Position numbers and translations under genes: made by a program. 64,000 bases of DNA from Aquabacter spiritensis (GTDB taxonomy: Bacteria; Pseudomonadota; Alphaproteobacteria; Rhizobiales; Xanthobacteraceae), in contig NZ_SMAI01000005.1 of NCBI RefSeq assembly GCF_004346185.1, forward strand, positions 124,001-188,000, in the 5' to 3' direction. Below are positions 1 to 10,605 of the stretch, piece by piece; the stretch's first letter is position 1, and every line of letters starts with the position of its first letter. The notes below the pieces were generated by a model. That model did not search any database, was not told the origin of the DNA, and worked only from the letters and a program-made list of their open reading frames with translations.

Positions 1-492
1 TCTTCGCCGGCCATGCGCCAGCGCGTCGACTTCACCGAACGTTATCTCGGGACGCCGGCCCGGTTCGCCGCCCGCAAGGGGCTCCCGCCGACAGCGCCGA
101 CGCCCGAGAGCGTCGCCGATAAGAAGGTGGCCGTCGTGAGCGGCACCGCGCACGAGGCCTATCTTCGGGCATTCTTCAACGAAGCGGCGATCCGCACGTT
201 TCCCAATGCCGCCGCGGCGCGCGACGCCTTGCGCATCGGCGAGGTCGATCTTTTGTTCGGCGATGGGATCGGCCTCGCCCTCTGGCTCAACGGAACATCG
301 TCCGAGTCGTGCTGCGGCTTCGTCGGCGGCCCCTTCACCGAGAACCGCTATTTCGGCGACGGCCTCGCCGTGGCGGTAAAGCCGGGCGGCGACCTTCTGC
401 GCCAGGCAATCGACTATGCCCTTCAGCGGATCTGGGAGAAGGGGGTCTTCGCCGACCTCTATCTGCGCTGGTTTCCAGTGGGGTTCTACTGA
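1..492 (+). CDS. Amino-acid-type ABC transporter substrate-binding protein, C-terminal part (5' end outside window)
   Basis: The reading frame is open from the first base, so this is the C-terminal ~163 residues of a longer periplasmic binding protein; the first ATG (base 13) is internal. The opening residues SSPAMRQRVDFTERYL match the end of lobe 1 in family 3 solute-binding proteins, where a 'xxxRxxxVDFTxxY' segment is typical. The frame then runs through a DLLFGDG segment and ends with a helix containing a WEKGVFADLYLRWFP segment, the usual C-terminal form of this family. Family 3 proteins usually capture polar amino acids or opines for an ABC importer. No permease or ATPase follows downstream, so any partners would lie upstream of the window. 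Substrate unknown. Confidence 0.8.
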   Translation, partial: SSPAMRQRVDFTERYLGTPARFAARKGLPPTAPTPESVADKKVAVVSGTAHEAYLRAFFNEAAIRTFPNAAAARDALRIGEVDLLFGDGIGLALWLNGTSSESCCGFVGGPFTENRYFGDGLAVAVKPGGDLLRQAIDYALQRIWEKGVFADLYLRWFPVGFY

Positions 493-600
493 TCGCACGA
501 TAAGGGGCGGGTCGGGCGAGCGTCGCATTCCGCTTCCCTCCCGCGAGATCCCGCTCTAGTTTCCGCGCCTTCCCGCAATGCGCGCCCCTGGAGAGACACG

Positions 601-2283
601 ATGACGCTGGCGCCCGCCCCCACCGCGGATCACGCGCAAGACCCGAGCCGAGATCTGGCCCAAACGCTGCGCACGGTCGCCGAGACCGCCGGCGCCTGGC
701 CTTTCGAGGAGGCGCGCAAGATCGTCGACCGGCTGAAGCGGCGGCCCAAGGAAGAGGTGCTGTTCGAGACCGGCTACGGGCCTTCCGGCCTGCCGCATAT
801 CGGCACGTTCGGCGAAGTGGCGCGCACCACCATGGTCCGCCACGCCTTCCGGGTGCTCACGGAAGACAAGGTGAAGACCCGCCTCCTGTGCTTTTCCGAC
901 GACATGGACGGCATGCGCAAGATCCCGGACAACGTGCCGGACCGCGCCGCTTTGGCGCCGTATCTCCAGATGCCCCTGACGTCGGTGCCCAATCCCTTCG
1001 GCGGCGGCTTTGCCAGCTTCGGCGACCACAACAACGCCATGCTGCGGCGGTTTCTCGACACGTTCGGCTTCGACTACGAATTCGCCAGCGCCACGGACTA
1101 TTACAAGTCCGGCAAGCTCGATGCGATCCTGCGGCGCGCGGCGGAGTGCTATGACGCGATCATGGCGGTGATGCTGCCGACCCTGGGCGAGGAACGGCAG
1201 GCGACCTACAGCCCGTTTCTGCCGATTTCGCCGACCAGCGGACGGATTCTCTACGTCCCCCTGAAGGCGGTGGACGCGGCGGCGGGCACCATCACCTTCA
1301 CCGACGAGGACGGGATCGACAAGACCGTGCCAGTCACCGGCGGGGCGGTGAAGCTGCAATGGAAGCCGGACTTCGGCGCGCGCTGGGCCGCACTCGGCGT
1401 GGATTTCGAGATGTTCGGCAAGGATCACCAGACGAATGCGCCGATCTATGACCGGATCTGCGAAATTCTCGGCGCTGAACCGCCGGAGCACTATGTTTAC
1501 GAACTCTTCCTGGATGAGAACGGCCAGAAGATTTCGAAGTCGAAGGGCAACGGACTCACCATCGACGAATGGCTGACCTATGCCAGCCCGGAGAGCCTCG
1601 CGCTGTACATGTTCCAGTCGCCCCGCTCGGCGAAGAAGCTGCATTTCGACGTCATCCCGAAGGCGGTGGACGAGTATTTCAATTTCCTTGCCCGCTATCC
1701 CGCCCAGGATTGGAAGACGCGCTTCGGCAATCCGGTCTGGCACATTCATTCCGGCACCCCGCCGCAGGTGGAGATGCCGGTCTCCTTCACCATGCTGCTG
1801 AACCTCGCCTCCGCCTCGAACGCGGCGGATGCCGACGTGCTGTGGGGGTTCCTGCGCCGCCACGTTCCCGGCGTGTCGCCGGCCACCCATCCCAAGCTCG
1901 CCGAGCTGGTCGGTTATGCGGTCAAGTACTTCAAGGACTTCGTCGAGCCCGCCAAGCGCTTCCGGGGGCCGGACGCGACCGAGCGGGGTGCCCTCGAAGC
2001 CTTGCACGACGCGCTCGGCGGGCTGCCTCCGGAGGCCGGAGCGGATGCGATCCAAGCCGTGCTCTACGACGTCGCCCGGCCGATCGCACGTTACCAGGAC
2101 CTGAAGGCCAAGGGTGCGACCCCGGAACGGCCCGGCATCTCGGTGGAATGGTTCAACACGATCTATCAGGTGTTGCTCGGCGAGCAGCGCGGGCCGCGCT
2201 TCGGCTCGTTCGTCGAGATCTACGGCATTCCAGAGACCCGGGCGCTGATCCGCGCCAAACTCGACCAGACGGCGCCGGCCTGA
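601..2283 (+). CDS. lysS: Lysine--tRNA ligase, class I
   Basis: Charges tRNA-Lys with lysine in the cytoplasm. The 560-residue product has a Rossmann-fold class I synthetase core: the HIGH-type motif PHIG sits near residue 64 within a [13 protein letters not shown] segment, and the KMSKS-type loop is KISKSKGNG near residue 310. Class II LysRS lacks both motifs, so this is the archaeal-type class I enzyme, which is also common in alphaproteobacteria. The ATG at 601 is preceded by GGAGAG at good spacing. A 105-bp gap separates it from gshB on the same strand. Length and motifs look complete. The C-terminal third is an alpha-helical anticodon-binding region. Confidence 0.96.
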   Translation: MTLAPAPTADHAQDPSRDLAQTLRTVAETAGAWPFEEARKIVDRLKRRPKEEVLFETGYGPSGLPHIGTFGEVARTTMVRHAFRVLTEDKVKTRLLCFSDDMDGMRKIPDNVPDRAALAPYLQMPLTSVPNPFGGGFASFGDHNNAMLRRFLDTFGFDYEFASATDYYKSGKLDAILRRAAECYDAIMAVMLPTLGEERQATYSPFLPISPTSGRILYVPLKAVDAAAGTITFTDEDGIDKTVPVTGGAVKLQWKPDFGARWAALGVDFEMFGKDHQTNAPIYDRICEILGAEPPEHYVYELFLDENGQKISKSKGNGLTIDEWLTYASPESLALYMFQSPRSAKKLHFDVIPKAVDEYFNFLARYPAQDWKTRFGNPVWHIHSGTPPQVEMPVSFTMLLNLASASNAADADVLWGFLRRHVPGVSPATHPKLAELVGYAVKYFKDFVEPAKRFRGPDATERGALEALHDALGGLPPEAGADAIQAVLYDVARPIARYQDLKAKGATPERPGISVEWFNTIYQVLLGEQRGPRFGSFVEIYGIPETRALIRAKLDQTAPA

Positions 2284-2388
2284 GGGGCGGTGATGCCGAT
2301 GACCGGCGGCTGAGCCCTGGCGGTCGGGCGGGCGCGCCTATAGATAGGGCACACTCCCTCCATCCGGCCCCCTTGCCCGGAGACGTCC

Positions 2389-3333
2389 ATGGTCCTCAGC
2401 GTCGCGGTCCAGATGGACCATATCTCCCGCATCAATATCGCCGGGGATTCCACCTTCGCCTTGCTGCTGGAAGCGCAGCGGCGGGGGCATGGCCTCGTGC
2501 ATTACGTGCCGGACCAGCTCGCCATGCGCGGCGGCGAGGTGTTCGCGACGGTCGAGCCCCTGACCGTCGCCGACGAAGCGGGCGCGCATTTCACGCTTGG
2601 GGAGAAGCGGCGGGTACGGCTCTCGGACTTCGACGTGGTGCTGCTGCGGCAGGACCCGCCGTTCGACATGGCCTATGTGACCTCGACCCATTTCCTCGAG
2701 CGCATTCACCCGCACACTTTGGTCGTCAACGACCCGGCCAGCGTGCGCAATGCGCCGGAAAAGATCTTCGTCACCCACTTTCCAGACCTGATGCCGCCGA
2801 CCCTGATTTCGCGGGACCTCGACGAGATCAAGGCGTTCCGAGCCGAATATGGCGACGTCGTGATGAAGCCGCTCTACGGCCACGGCGGCGGCGCGGTGTT
2901 CCGCCTCACCGCGGACGACCTGAATTTCGGGTCGCTCTATGATTTCTTCGCCGTCACCTTCCGCGAGCCCTGGGTGATCCAGCGTTTCCTGCCTGAAGTG
3001 AAACAGGGCGACAAGCGCATCATCCTGGTCGATGGTGTCGCTGCGGGGGCGGTAAACCGGGTGCCGAGCGCGGGCGATCTGCGCTCGAACATGGTGCGCG
3101 GCGGTGCCGCTCGACCGACCGATCTTTCCGACCGCGAGAAGGAGATCTGCGCGCGGATCGGACCGGCGCTCCGCGAGCGCGGTCTGCTTCTGGTCGGGAT
3201 CGACGTGATCAACGGCAACCTCACGGAGATCAACGTGACGTCCCCGACCGGCCTGCGGGCGATCAAGCGCCTCGGCGGGCCGGATATCGCTGTGGAGGTC
3301 TGGGACCGCATCGAGGAAAAGCGGGCGCGCTGA
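2389..3333 (+). CDS. gshB: Glutathione synthetase
   Basis: ATP-grasp ligase that joins gamma-glutamylcysteine and glycine in the second step of glutathione synthesis. The 314-residue length is normal for bacterial GshB. The N-terminal domain contains the substrate-binding [12 protein letters not shown] segment (near residue 85). The ATP-grasp part includes [15 protein letters not shown] (near residue 160), IQRFLPE, and the metal-binding [18 protein letters not shown] segment near the C-terminus. The ATG at 2389 follows a CGGAGA ribosome-binding site. The gene sits in the same direction as lysS and the small PHA-system gene downstream; whether they are co-transcribed is not clear. Confidence 0.96.
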   Translation: MVLSVAVQMDHISRINIAGDSTFALLLEAQRRGHGLVHYVPDQLAMRGGEVFATVEPLTVADEAGAHFTLGEKRRVRLSDFDVVLLRQDPPFDMAYVTSTHFLERIHPHTLVVNDPASVRNAPEKIFVTHFPDLMPPTLISRDLDEIKAFRAEYGDVVMKPLYGHGGGAVFRLTADDLNFGSLYDFFAVTFREPWVIQRFLPEVKQGDKRIILVDGVAAGAVNRVPSAGDLRSNMVRGGAARPTDLSDREKEICARIGPALRERGLLLVGIDVINGNLTEINVTSPTGLRAIKRLGGPDIAVEVWDRIEEKRAR

Positions 3334-3422
3334 ACCTTCTGCGCGCCGCATCGTTTCCGGCAGCGACGGCCGATCCGAAGGATCATCCGTCGTGCATCCG
3401 CTGCCTCCAACCGGGGACTTCC

Positions 3423-3734
3423 ATGCCGCAACCGATCACCGTCTCCATTCCCCACCGCCTCGGACAGGCCGAGGCGACGCGTCGGCTCCAAACCGGCCTG
3501 TCCTCCGTTCGCTCACGCTTTGGCGACAAGCTGACGGTCATGGAGGAGACGTGGACCGGTCCGCATCTCGACTTTCGCGTCGCGGTAATGGGTCAACAGG
3601 CCTCCGGCCGTCTCGACGTCGTGGAGGATGCCGTCCACCTCGAAGTGCAACTGCCCTGGCTCCTGCACGTGGTGGCGGAAAAGGCGAAGGCGCTGATCGA
3701 CCGGCAGGGCCGGATCCTTCTGGAAAAGAAATAG
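3423..3734 (+). CDS. Polyhydroxyalkanoic acid system family protein
   Basis: A 103-residue protein resembling the PHA_gran_rgn (polyhydroxyalkanoic acid system) family. It opens with a SIPHRLGQAEATRRL segment, has a central FRVAVMGQQASGRLDVVED strand region, and ends with LPWLLHVVAEKAKALIDRQG, the usual layout for this family. The biochemical role is unknown; the name comes from association with polyester granule genes in other bacteria, and none lie in this window. It is 89 bp downstream of gshB on the same strand, and the following gene is convergent, so it closes this group. No signal peptide or membrane segment is visible. Confidence 0.85.
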   Translation: MPQPITVSIPHRLGQAEATRRLQTGLSSVRSRFGDKLTVMEETWTGPHLDFRVAVMGQQASGRLDVVEDAVHLEVQLPWLLHVVAEKAKALIDRQGRILLEKK

Positions 3735-3816
3735 CATCGCTTTCCGCGGGCGACGGACGATCGGTGCGAGGTCGAAGCTCAAATCGCGGTGCAGTTCGCG
3801 CGGGACCCGCCCGACC

Positions 3817-5070
3817 CTATCGGCAGTCCGCCGGAATTTCGGCAAGGATTCGTGCGCTCAACGCCTCGAGCGGGCAATCGCCGTTCGGGCAGCCGGGCAG
3901 TGAGATCGGGACGCCGTGCACTTTCGCCTGGTCCAACCGCCGCAAGCCATCCAGCTCGCCGTACCAGAGCGTGAGCGCGACAGAGACCGCACCGCTCGAC
4001 GGGTCGCGCCAGCGCTCGAGCGCGAACGCCGTGGCCGGTGCCGTGGGATCGGGCTGACCCGGAAGAGACCATTCGACGCCGAACACGCCGGCCATCTGCG
4101 AGAGGTTGGTGTCGTGCCCGGCGAGCGCGAGGAGGCGCACGTCAAGCCCGAGCGTCGGCTCGGCGGCGCGCGGTGCGCCCGCGAGCGTCGCCAGCATGAG
4201 GTGCGCCATCCGGCCGCCTTCGCGGCGCGCGAGATAGGGCAGGCGCCGCGTCAGATTGGTGGCGCGGATGCGGGACGCGAGCAAAGGGGCGAGGGCGTCC
4301 GGCGCAGGAACCGTGCCCCAGGCGACGTCCGCGAGCGGCATGTTTTCGGCATATTCCAGCACGAACACTTCCGAGGCCGACGCCGCGACCGACAGCGGAC
4401 CGGTCAGACGGATACCGTGTGCGTCCGCCTTGAAGCTGGAGGGCCCCGGCGCATCGCGACGCCCGAGCACGTCCCAAATCCGCCGGACGGCCGCGGCGGA
4501 GGCGGGATCGGCGAGGTCGTCTCTGGTCCCCGTCACGGCGAGGACCGCCGCGCTTGCAGCGTCGGGATCGAGTTTACATGCCGCCTGGAGACCGTGGAAA
4601 AGCGGGTCGACGGCCCCATCGGGACCGTGCTGGGCCACGACACCGCAACCCGGTGCGAGCCGATCCGCCATCGCCTGTCCGCTTTCCCGCGTGCGCTGAT
4701 CCTTGCCATCGGCCCACACGACCAGCCCGTTGCCAGGGCACCCTTCCGCTGGGAGCAGGCCGGCTCTCACATAATGTGACCGGATGGCATCCGAAACCAG
4801 ACCGACCACCTCGCGCCCGTGCGGGGTGAGTTCGCCGCGCGGCACCGGCCAGTTCGGCCAAGGGCGGGGGCTCCAGGCCGCCAGCGTCTCCGGCGACTGC
4901 GTCGGCGCACGCACGCCATGTCGCTGGACCAGAACGACGCGCTCCAGCACCTTCTCGGCAGAGGCCGGCGCGGCTCCACCGAGGCAGGCGGCCAGCACCA
5001 TCGGGACACAGACAACGCCGCGCCAACGCCGGCGGACACGCCGCCCCCAAAATTCGGCCCACCGAGACAT
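3817..5070 (-). CDS. Secreted histidine acid phosphatase (AppA/4-phytase-like)
   Basis: Probable periplasmic phosphomonoesterase of histidine phosphatase clade 2 (acid phosphatase, glucose-1-phosphatase, phytase). The start at 5070 gives 417 residues with an Arg-rich N-terminus, a hydrophobic stretch (VVCVPMVLAACLGG) and a signal-peptidase-like PASA site near residue 34. The catalytic RHGVRAPT motif follows near residue 48, and the proton-donor HD pair is in LALAGHDTNLSQMAG in the C-terminal half. The frame is open further upstream, but that would run through rsmA. The gene begins 14 bp after the rsmA stop, so it is probably the last gene of the lpt-surA-pdxA-rsmA run. Substrate (phytate, sugar phosphate or other) cannot be told from sequence. 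Confidence 0.88.
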   Translation of the reverse strand: MSRWAEFWGRRVRRRWRGVVCVPMVLAACLGGAAPASAEKVLERVVLVQRHGVRAPTQSPETLAAWSPRPWPNWPVPRGELTPHGREVVGLVSDAIRSHYVRAGLLPAEGCPGNGLVVWADGKDQRTRESGQAMADRLAPGCGVVAQHGPDGAVDPLFHGLQAACKLDPDAASAAVLAVTGTRDDLADPASAAAVRRIWDVLGRRDAPGPSSFKADAHGIRLTGPLSVAASASEVFVLEYAENMPLADVAWGTVPAPDALAPLLASRIRATNLTRRLPYLARREGGRMAHLMLATLAGAPRAAEPTLGLDVRLLALAGHDTNLSQMAGVFGVEWSLPGQPDPTAPATAFALERWRDPSSGAVSVALTLWYGELDGLRRLDQAKVHGVPISLPGCPNGDCPLEALSARILAEIPADCR

Positions 5071-5084
5071 CCCCGCCCCCCGTT

Positions 5085-5978
5085 TTATCCGTTGCGAACG
5101 GTGCCCATCGCCCAGGCCCCGGCTGCGGGGTCGCTTCGGATCTCCGCATAGGCATTGGCAAGCGCCACGAACCCCGCGACGTCGATCTCTTCGGCGCGCT
5201 CCGTCTCGGGCAGACCCGCCCGCGCCAACAGCGCCAAGGCGTCGACACCAAGAGATCGGAGGCTCTGGCGCAGCATCTTGCGCCGCTGGCCGAAGGCCGC
5301 TTCCGTCACCCGCTCGAGATCGGCGAGGCGGCAGGGCAGCGGCTGGCGGCGCGGAACGAGGTGGACGACGGAGGACGTCACCTTCGGCGGCGGCACGAAG
5401 GCCGTCGGCGCCACGTCGAACAGGATCCTCGCCTCGGTGCGCCAACCGGCGAGCACGGCCAGCCGGCCATAGGCCTTGCTGCCGGGGGCTGCGACGATGC
5501 GCTCCGCGACCTCGCGCTGGAACATGAGGGTGAGCGACGTGAACCAAGGCGGCCAGGGATCGGTCGAGAGCCACCCGACGAGCAGAAGCGTCGCCACATT
5601 GTACGGCAGGTTCGCGACCACCCGCGCCGGCCCGTCGCCGAGGAGCGGCCGCACATCCACCTTCAACGCATCGCCTTCGATGACGTCGAGGCGTCCCGGA
5701 TAGGCCTCCGCCACTTCGGCCAGCGCGGCGATGCAGCGCCGGTCGCGCTCCACGGCTACGACCTTCTCGGCGCCGAGCGCGAGCAGCGCGCGGGTAAGCC
5801 CACCGGGACCGGGACCGACCTCCAGCACCCGCGCGCCTTCAAGCGGCCCCGATCCGCGTGCGATGCGGGCGGTGAGGTTCAGGTCGAGGAGGAAGTTTTG
5901 ACCGAGCGCCTTCTGCGCCGACAGATCGTGCCTGCGGATGACGTCGCGCAGCGGCGGCAAAGCGTCGATGGCGCTCAT
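5085..5978 (-). CDS. rsmA: 16S rRNA (adenine1518/1519-N6)-dimethyltransferase
   Basis: KsgA/RsmA dimethylates two adjacent adenines in the 3' terminal helix of 16S rRNA late in 30S assembly. The 297-residue product has the family hallmarks: [12 protein letters not shown] near residue 24, the SAM-binding motif [17 protein letters not shown] near residue 51, and the catalytic NLPYNVAT motif near residue 122. The start codon overlaps the pdxA stop by four bases (ATGA), indicating translational coupling. The order surA-pdxA-rsmA behind the lpt genes is known in many proteobacteria. A histidine acid phosphatase follows after 14 bp. Confidence 0.97.
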   Translation of the reverse strand: MSAIDALPPLRDVIRRHDLSAQKALGQNFLLDLNLTARIARGSGPLEGARVLEVGPGPGGLTRALLALGAEKVVAVERDRRCIAALAEVAEAYPGRLDVIEGDALKVDVRPLLGDGPARVVANLPYNVATLLLVGWLSTDPWPPWFTSLTLMFQREVAERIVAAPGSKAYGRLAVLAGWRTEARILFDVAPTAFVPPPKVTSSVVHLVPRRQPLPCRLADLERVTEAAFGQRRKMLRQSLRSLGVDALALLARAGLPETERAEEIDVAGFVALANAYAEIRSDPAAGAWAMGTVRNG

Positions 5979-7009
5979 GCCCCGGCGCGCTCCGGCGCAC
6001 GCGCGGCGGCATCGGCGGTGCTGAGCCGCCGGGCCAGCTTGAGGGCGGCGATCAGGCTCGACGGATCGGCCTTGCCGGTCCCGGCAATGTCGAATGCCGT
6101 CCCATGGTCAGGGGAAGTCCGCACGAAGGGCAATCCGAGAGTCACGTTCACCCCGTCGTGGAAGGCCAGCGTCTTGGCCGGGATCAGAACCTGATCGTGA
6201 TACATACCGATGGCGACGTCATAGGTCGCGCGGGCTTCGGGGTGAAACAGAGTGTCCGCCGGCAGAGGACCGCGCGCATCGATCCCGGCGTCGCGCAGGG
6301 CATCGACGGCGGGGCGGACCACGGCTTCGTCCTCCGCTCCGAGCGCCCCCTTCTCCCCGGCATGCGGATTGAGGCCGGCAAAAGCCAGACGCGGCTTGGC
6401 GATCCCGAAGCGATCGCGCATATCGCGGGCGACGATGCGGCCGGTCTCGACCAGGAGTTCGACCGTCACGAGGCGCGGCACCTCGGCCAGTGGCACATGG
6501 ATGGTGGCCGGGACAACGGCGAGCAAAGGCGACCAGATCATCATGACCGGCCGCGGCGCGAGGGTACCCGGAGCCGCGCATTGCGCGGCGAGATATTCGG
6601 TGTGGCCGGGAAATGGGAAATCGGCGCGGTAGAGCACCGATTTGGCGAGCGGCGCGGTCACCAAGGCAGAGGCGATGCCGGCTCGCACCAAATGCACGGC
6701 TTGCTCAAGGCTTTGGAGGACGGACGGTGCGCTGCTCTCATCCGGATGGCCCGGCGCGGCGGTCGCCGCGACGCCGTTCGGATGCACCGGCAGGGCGTGC
6801 TCAAACAGCTCCTCCGCCTCCGAAGCGGTGCACGCCACAACGGGGACGTCCAGGCCGAGCGCCGCGGCCCGGCGACACAGGAGATCGGGATCGCCGACGG
6901 CGCAGAAGGCGGGCAGGCCCGCCGCCGCGCGCGCGCGCCAGGCCAGGAGCACGATCTCCGGCCCGATGCCCGCCGGCTCCCCGAGCGTGAGAGCCAGAGG
7001 GGGCGCCAT
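5975..7009 (-). CDS. pdxA: 4-hydroxythreonine-4-phosphate dehydrogenase
   Basis: NAD-dependent dehydrogenase of the DXP-dependent pyridoxal 5'-phosphate pathway; it oxidises 4-phosphohydroxy-L-threonine. The ATG at 7009 gives 344 residues, close to the family norm, starting with a [15 protein letters not shown] segment. The metal-binding histidines are visible in [13 protein letters not shown] and in [18 protein letters not shown], and the C-terminal [18 protein letters not shown] segment is typical. The start overlaps the surA-like stop (TGATG), and the stop overlaps the rsmA start (ATGA), so three genes are read as one coupled series. Confidence 0.96.
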   Translation of the reverse strand: MAPPLALTLGEPAGIGPEIVLLAWRARAAAGLPAFCAVGDPDLLCRRAAALGLDVPVVACTASEAEELFEHALPVHPNGVAATAAPGHPDESSAPSVLQSLEQAVHLVRAGIASALVTAPLAKSVLYRADFPFPGHTEYLAAQCAAPGTLAPRPVMMIWSPLLAVVPATIHVPLAEVPRLVTVELLVETGRIVARDMRDRFGIAKPRLAFAGLNPHAGEKGALGAEDEAVVRPAVDALRDAGIDARGPLPADTLFHPEARATYDVAIGMYHDQVLIPAKTLAFHDGVNVTLGLPFVRTSPDHGTAFDIAGTGKADPSSLIAALKLARRLSTADAAARAPERAGA

Positions 7010-7914
7010 CAGCGATAGATGATCAAGGCGGACTTGCGCAGATCGGCCATCAGCTTCTTCGATTCGACCTGAAACTGATTGCTGGCGAGCTGCTCTTTGA
7101 TGTCGCGCTTCTTGAAGCTCTCGCCCTTCACGGGCGTCTTGCCGCAGACCGCGAAAATTTCGACGCCATGCTGGGTCACCTCGGGCGGCGTCAGACGGCC
7201 GACCTCCGTCTTGTCCAGCATCTGCCGCAGCGGGCCAGGCATGTCCGAGGATAGTCGCAGAACCGGCGAGCGCACCACGACCTCGCGCATGTCCTTGGCG
7301 GCCTGCAGGCCGACATCGCAATCGGAGAAGCGCGCTTTAAACGCATTCGCCTCGGCCAGCCGTGCGCCGTGGTTGGATGAACCGCGGGGCACCACGAAGA
7401 TGATCGGATAGAGCTTGTATTCGGTTGCCACCAGATCCGTCGTGCCGTCACGGCTGAGAAGGGCGAGAACGTCGCTGTCCCGCACATTGATGGCCGGGGC
7501 CTTGGCGCGCACATATTGCTGCCAGACATTGTCGGCGCGCAGCTTGTCCTTGAAGGTGCGCACGTCCAGCCCCTGCTGGGCGAGCCCCGAGGTCAGCTGC
7601 TCGGCGGTGCGTCCGGTGCGCTGCGCGACGCCGGCATAGATCCGGTCGAGCTCCTCGCTGTCCACTTCGATTCCGAGCCTGGCCGCGGTCTGCACCTTGA
7701 TGCGTTCGTCGATCAGCTCTTCGAGCGTCTCCTTGGCGCCGGGCGCCTTGTTCTCGATGATCGTGTGGAGTTTCTGCCGCTGGGCGACGTCGTAGGTGGT
7801 GATCGGCCGGCCATTGACCATGACCAGAATCTGTTGGGCGTACGCCGACGTCGCGAAGCCTGCAGACAGGAAAGCGAGGCCGAGGATCGTCAGGAGGCGG
7901 AAGCTCTTCAGCAT
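7009..7914 (-). CDS. surA: SurA-like periplasmic peptidyl-prolyl isomerase/chaperone
   Basis: Outer-membrane-protein chaperone of the SurA N-domain family. The 301-residue product starts with a signal peptide (LLTILGLAFLSAGFATSAYA, cleavage near residue 26) followed by the SurA N-terminal ILVMVNGRPITTYDVAQRQ segment. A LEELIDERIKVQTAARLGI helix follows, then a weakly conserved parvulin-like region in the second half. I do not see a clear, complete catalytic parvulin signature, so isomerase activity is less certain than a chaperone role. It lies between lptD and pdxA, the standard place for surA. The start at 7914 was chosen because it places the hydrophobic signal near the N-terminus; the upstream in-frame ATG gives a poor N-terminus. 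Confidence 0.88.
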   Translation of the reverse strand: MLKSFRLLTILGLAFLSAGFATSAYAQQILVMVNGRPITTYDVAQRQKLHTIIENKAPGAKETLEELIDERIKVQTAARLGIEVDSEELDRIYAGVAQRTGRTAEQLTSGLAQQGLDVRTFKDKLRADNVWQQYVRAKAPAINVRDSDVLALLSRDGTTDLVATEYKLYPIIFVVPRGSSNHGARLAEANAFKARFSDCDVGLQAAKDMREVVVRSPVLRLSSDMPGPLRQMLDKTEVGRLTPPEVTQHGVEIFAVCGKTPVKGESFKKRDIKEQLASNQFQVESKKLMADLRKSALIIYR

Positions 7915-8094
7915 GGCGTCATCCGGGAGTGCTCTTTCGGTGGACCCACGGCCCGTTGCGCTGGGGATTGACCGGACCGGCGCAGGCCATCCAGCGGGCC
8001 GCACTGTCGGCATGAGGCAAATCGCGGTCCAACGTCAGCCTATCTTGACCGTCCCTGTGGCGGCAATACGGCGCGGCGCCCGCGTGCCGCGACG

Positions 8095-10605
8095 TCAGTT
8101 CGAGGTTCCGGTGGTCCCGGACGAGCCGAGGGAGGTGGAGAGCGCGGTCTGGCCGAGGGTCCGCAGGCCGATGGTCAAGAGGACGGTCGAATTCGGCTCG
8201 GTCTGATACGGACCGTTGAGCGAATAGTTGGACACGTAGCTAAGCGCCATGGTGAAGCAATCGTCGGCATAGGTGACGCCAACGGTGGTCATGTCGAAGC
8301 CGGACTGGGCGATGTTGTACCGCAGACCGCCGGCGACCGACCACTCGTTTGTCAGCCGGTAGGACGCCGTCGTGTAGATTCCTTCCCGCTCTTCATAATA
8401 TCCGAGCAGCGGTTGCGGCGAATAGAGACCGTAGACCGCGGCAACGCTGATCCTGTCATAGGCGGCTCTGCCTTCCAGCTCGAAGCGCTGAAGCGAGAAG
8501 TTCTGTTCGTCGAACCGGAAACGCGAGACGAATTCGAGATTGTTCGTGGGCGAATAGCTGAAGCGTGCGACATAGTCCGACACGTTGGTCTCGAGACCGG
8601 ACTCGAGACCGGTATTCGCCATGTCGCCTTCCGAGAAGGAATTCAGCCCGAACAGATGGTAAGACTGGCCGATCACAGCGGTAACAAGACCGGCATTATT
8701 CAGCGCCGCGGTATAAGTGATGCCGACATTGAGGCGGCCGCCGCCCTCCACCCGGTCGTAGCCGGAATATTTGTCGACCTCGAACAGGGTGGTGTCGTCG
8801 AACACCAGGCTCTGGGCATCCTCGTTCGGCAGCCGGCCGATGCCGGTCTCGTTCGGGCGGATGACCAATTGCGCGCGCGGCTCGATGGTCTGGGTGCCCC
8901 AGCTCTGGACCGAGATGAAGGGGTAGCGGTAGTCGAGGCCGATCACCGGCATGGCGCGGATCAGGTCCTCCTGGCCGGCCTGCAGCGGGTTCTGGCCGGG
9001 CAGGGTAAACCCGCCGGTATAGTTGGTCGGCAGCGCGCTGATATTGGAATGGGCGACGTCGACCCGGGCGCTCGCAAACGGCGTCCAGATCTGGCCGGCC
9101 TGATCGGTGATCGATTTCTTCCAGTAGAGCTCGGCGCTGAGGCGCTGATATTCGCCCGGCGCGCCGCGCAGCAGGCACTGGGTCGGGTTGGGATTGGTGA
9201 TGGCGCAGGCGCCCGGCGCGATGCCGATGCCGCCGGACGGGAAGGAATTGGCCGCCGACGTGCCGACGAAATCCGCCTCGTTGCGCGATACCGCGTTGAA
9301 ATTGACCTTCACGCCGGCTTCCCCGCCCCAGAGCGGATTCCCGAAAATATAATTGTAATTGAACGTCCCGACGATCGGGATCTGCTCCTGGTTGTCGGTC
9401 ACCGACAGGCCGAGGAAATAGAGGCCGCGCAGATCGAAGAAGCTGCGATCGCCCTGCCCGGTCAGATAGATCTGCGAGATCACCTCGGTCGGCACCGTGG
9501 TCAGCAGGCCGAGGCCGTCGACATAATTGCCGAGGGAATAGTCGTTGATGAAGGTGCGGTCGGAGGCGAGCGTGCCGTCCCAGCCCCACTTCCACTGCTC
9601 GCTGAGCACGAACTCGCCCTTGCTCTGGACGACCCCGCGATTGTCGCGATAGCCCGGCAGGCCGGCAAATTCCTCTTTGTCGTTCTGGATGATGCCGGCG
9701 GCGCGAATGTCGTAGGAGCCGTTCATCAGGCGCTGGCGCCATTCCCCCTGCATGAGGAGGCCCTGCTGCGTGTAGTAGACCGGCGACAGCGTGAGGTCGC
9801 GGTCGGGCGCGATGTTCCAGAAGAACGGCACGCCGAAGCCGAAACCGAGCTGGCTGGAATTGGCGAAGATCGGCGCGAGGAAGCCAGTCTTGCGCTTGAC
9901 CGTCGGATCGGGGCTCGAAAAGTAGGGAAAATACGCGATCGGCAGACCGAAAAACTCCAAGGTCGCATCCTTGTAGTAGATCATCTGCTCGTTCTGGTTG
10001 TGGATGATGCGCGCCGCTTTGACCTGCCAGAGGACCGGGCGTTCGGGATGCTCCTTGCACGGCTCGCAGGCGGTGTAGACGCCGTTCTGGAGCACCGTGA
10101 TGTTGCCCTCCACCCGGTCGGCCCGAGTGGCGGCGAAATGCGTCTTCTCGGTCGTGTCGATCCTCAAGGAGGAAATGAAGCCCTCCTTGAAATCGTCGCT
10201 GAGCTGCAGGTTCTCGGCGTTGACGATCGTCCCGTCCTTCTGCTTCAGCCGGACATTGCCTTCGGCCGTCACGAGATTGCGGTTGCGGTCATAGGTCACG
10301 CGCCGCGCCTCGAGGGAGGCCCCGTCATAATAGAGCTGGACGTTGCCCGACGCGCCGACCGTGTTCTTCTCATAGTCGTAGACCAGCTCATCGGCGGTCA
10401 CGAGCATCTTCTTGTTGGGATCCTGGGGCGCCGACAGGTTCTGCGGGATGCCCGGAAGCGCCTGCGCGGCGGCCGGGGTGACGTCGCCAAGCAGCGTAGC
10501 GAGCGCGAGAAGGAGGGCGCAAAGAAACAGCCCCCCGGTCGCGCGTCCCGCGCGGCTCCAGGCCATCGCCATCCGACCTTCCGCGGGAGCGAGCCCGACG
10601 GTCAT
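8095..10605 (-). CDS. lptD: LPS-assembly outer membrane protein LptD
   Basis: Outer-membrane beta-barrel that, with LptE, inserts lipopolysaccharide into the outer leaflet. 836 residues from the ATG at 10605, which overlaps the lptG stop (ATGA). A hydrophobic segment LFLCALLLALATLL and a PAAAQA cleavage region lie within the first ~55 residues; internal ATGs at 10572 or 10566 would give a more standard signal peptide. The OstA/LptA-like beta-jellyroll follows (VTADELVYDYEKNTVGASG, VTYDRNRNLVTAEGNVRL), then YTACEPCKEHPERP with paired cysteines, and a long barrel rich in aromatic strands. A further C-terminal cysteine (DDCFTMALSY) may pair in a disulfide as in other LptD proteins. No lptE gene is in the window. 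Confidence 0.95.
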   Translation of the reverse strand: MTVGLAPAEGRMAMAWSRAGRATGGLFLCALLLALATLLGDVTPAAAQALPGIPQNLSAPQDPNKKMLVTADELVYDYEKNTVGASGNVQLYYDGASLEARRVTYDRNRNLVTAEGNVRLKQKDGTIVNAENLQLSDDFKEGFISSLRIDTTEKTHFAATRADRVEGNITVLQNGVYTACEPCKEHPERPVLWQVKAARIIHNQNEQMIYYKDATLEFFGLPIAYFPYFSSPDPTVKRKTGFLAPIFANSSQLGFGFGVPFFWNIAPDRDLTLSPVYYTQQGLLMQGEWRQRLMNGSYDIRAAGIIQNDKEEFAGLPGYRDNRGVVQSKGEFVLSEQWKWGWDGTLASDRTFINDYSLGNYVDGLGLLTTVPTEVISQIYLTGQGDRSFFDLRGLYFLGLSVTDNQEQIPIVGTFNYNYIFGNPLWGGEAGVKVNFNAVSRNEADFVGTSAANSFPSGGIGIAPGACAITNPNPTQCLLRGAPGEYQRLSAELYWKKSITDQAGQIWTPFASARVDVAHSNISALPTNYTGGFTLPGQNPLQAGQEDLIRAMPVIGLDYRYPFISVQSWGTQTIEPRAQLVIRPNETGIGRLPNEDAQSLVFDDTTLFEVDKYSGYDRVEGGGRLNVGITYTAALNNAGLVTAVIGQSYHLFGLNSFSEGDMANTGLESGLETNVSDYVARFSYSPTNNLEFVSRFRFDEQNFSLQRFELEGRAAYDRISVAAVYGLYSPQPLLGYYEEREGIYTTASYRLTNEWSVAGGLRYNIAQSGFDMTTVGVTYADDCFTMALSYVSNYSLNGPYQTEPNSTVLLTIGLRTLGQTALSTSLGSSGTTGTSN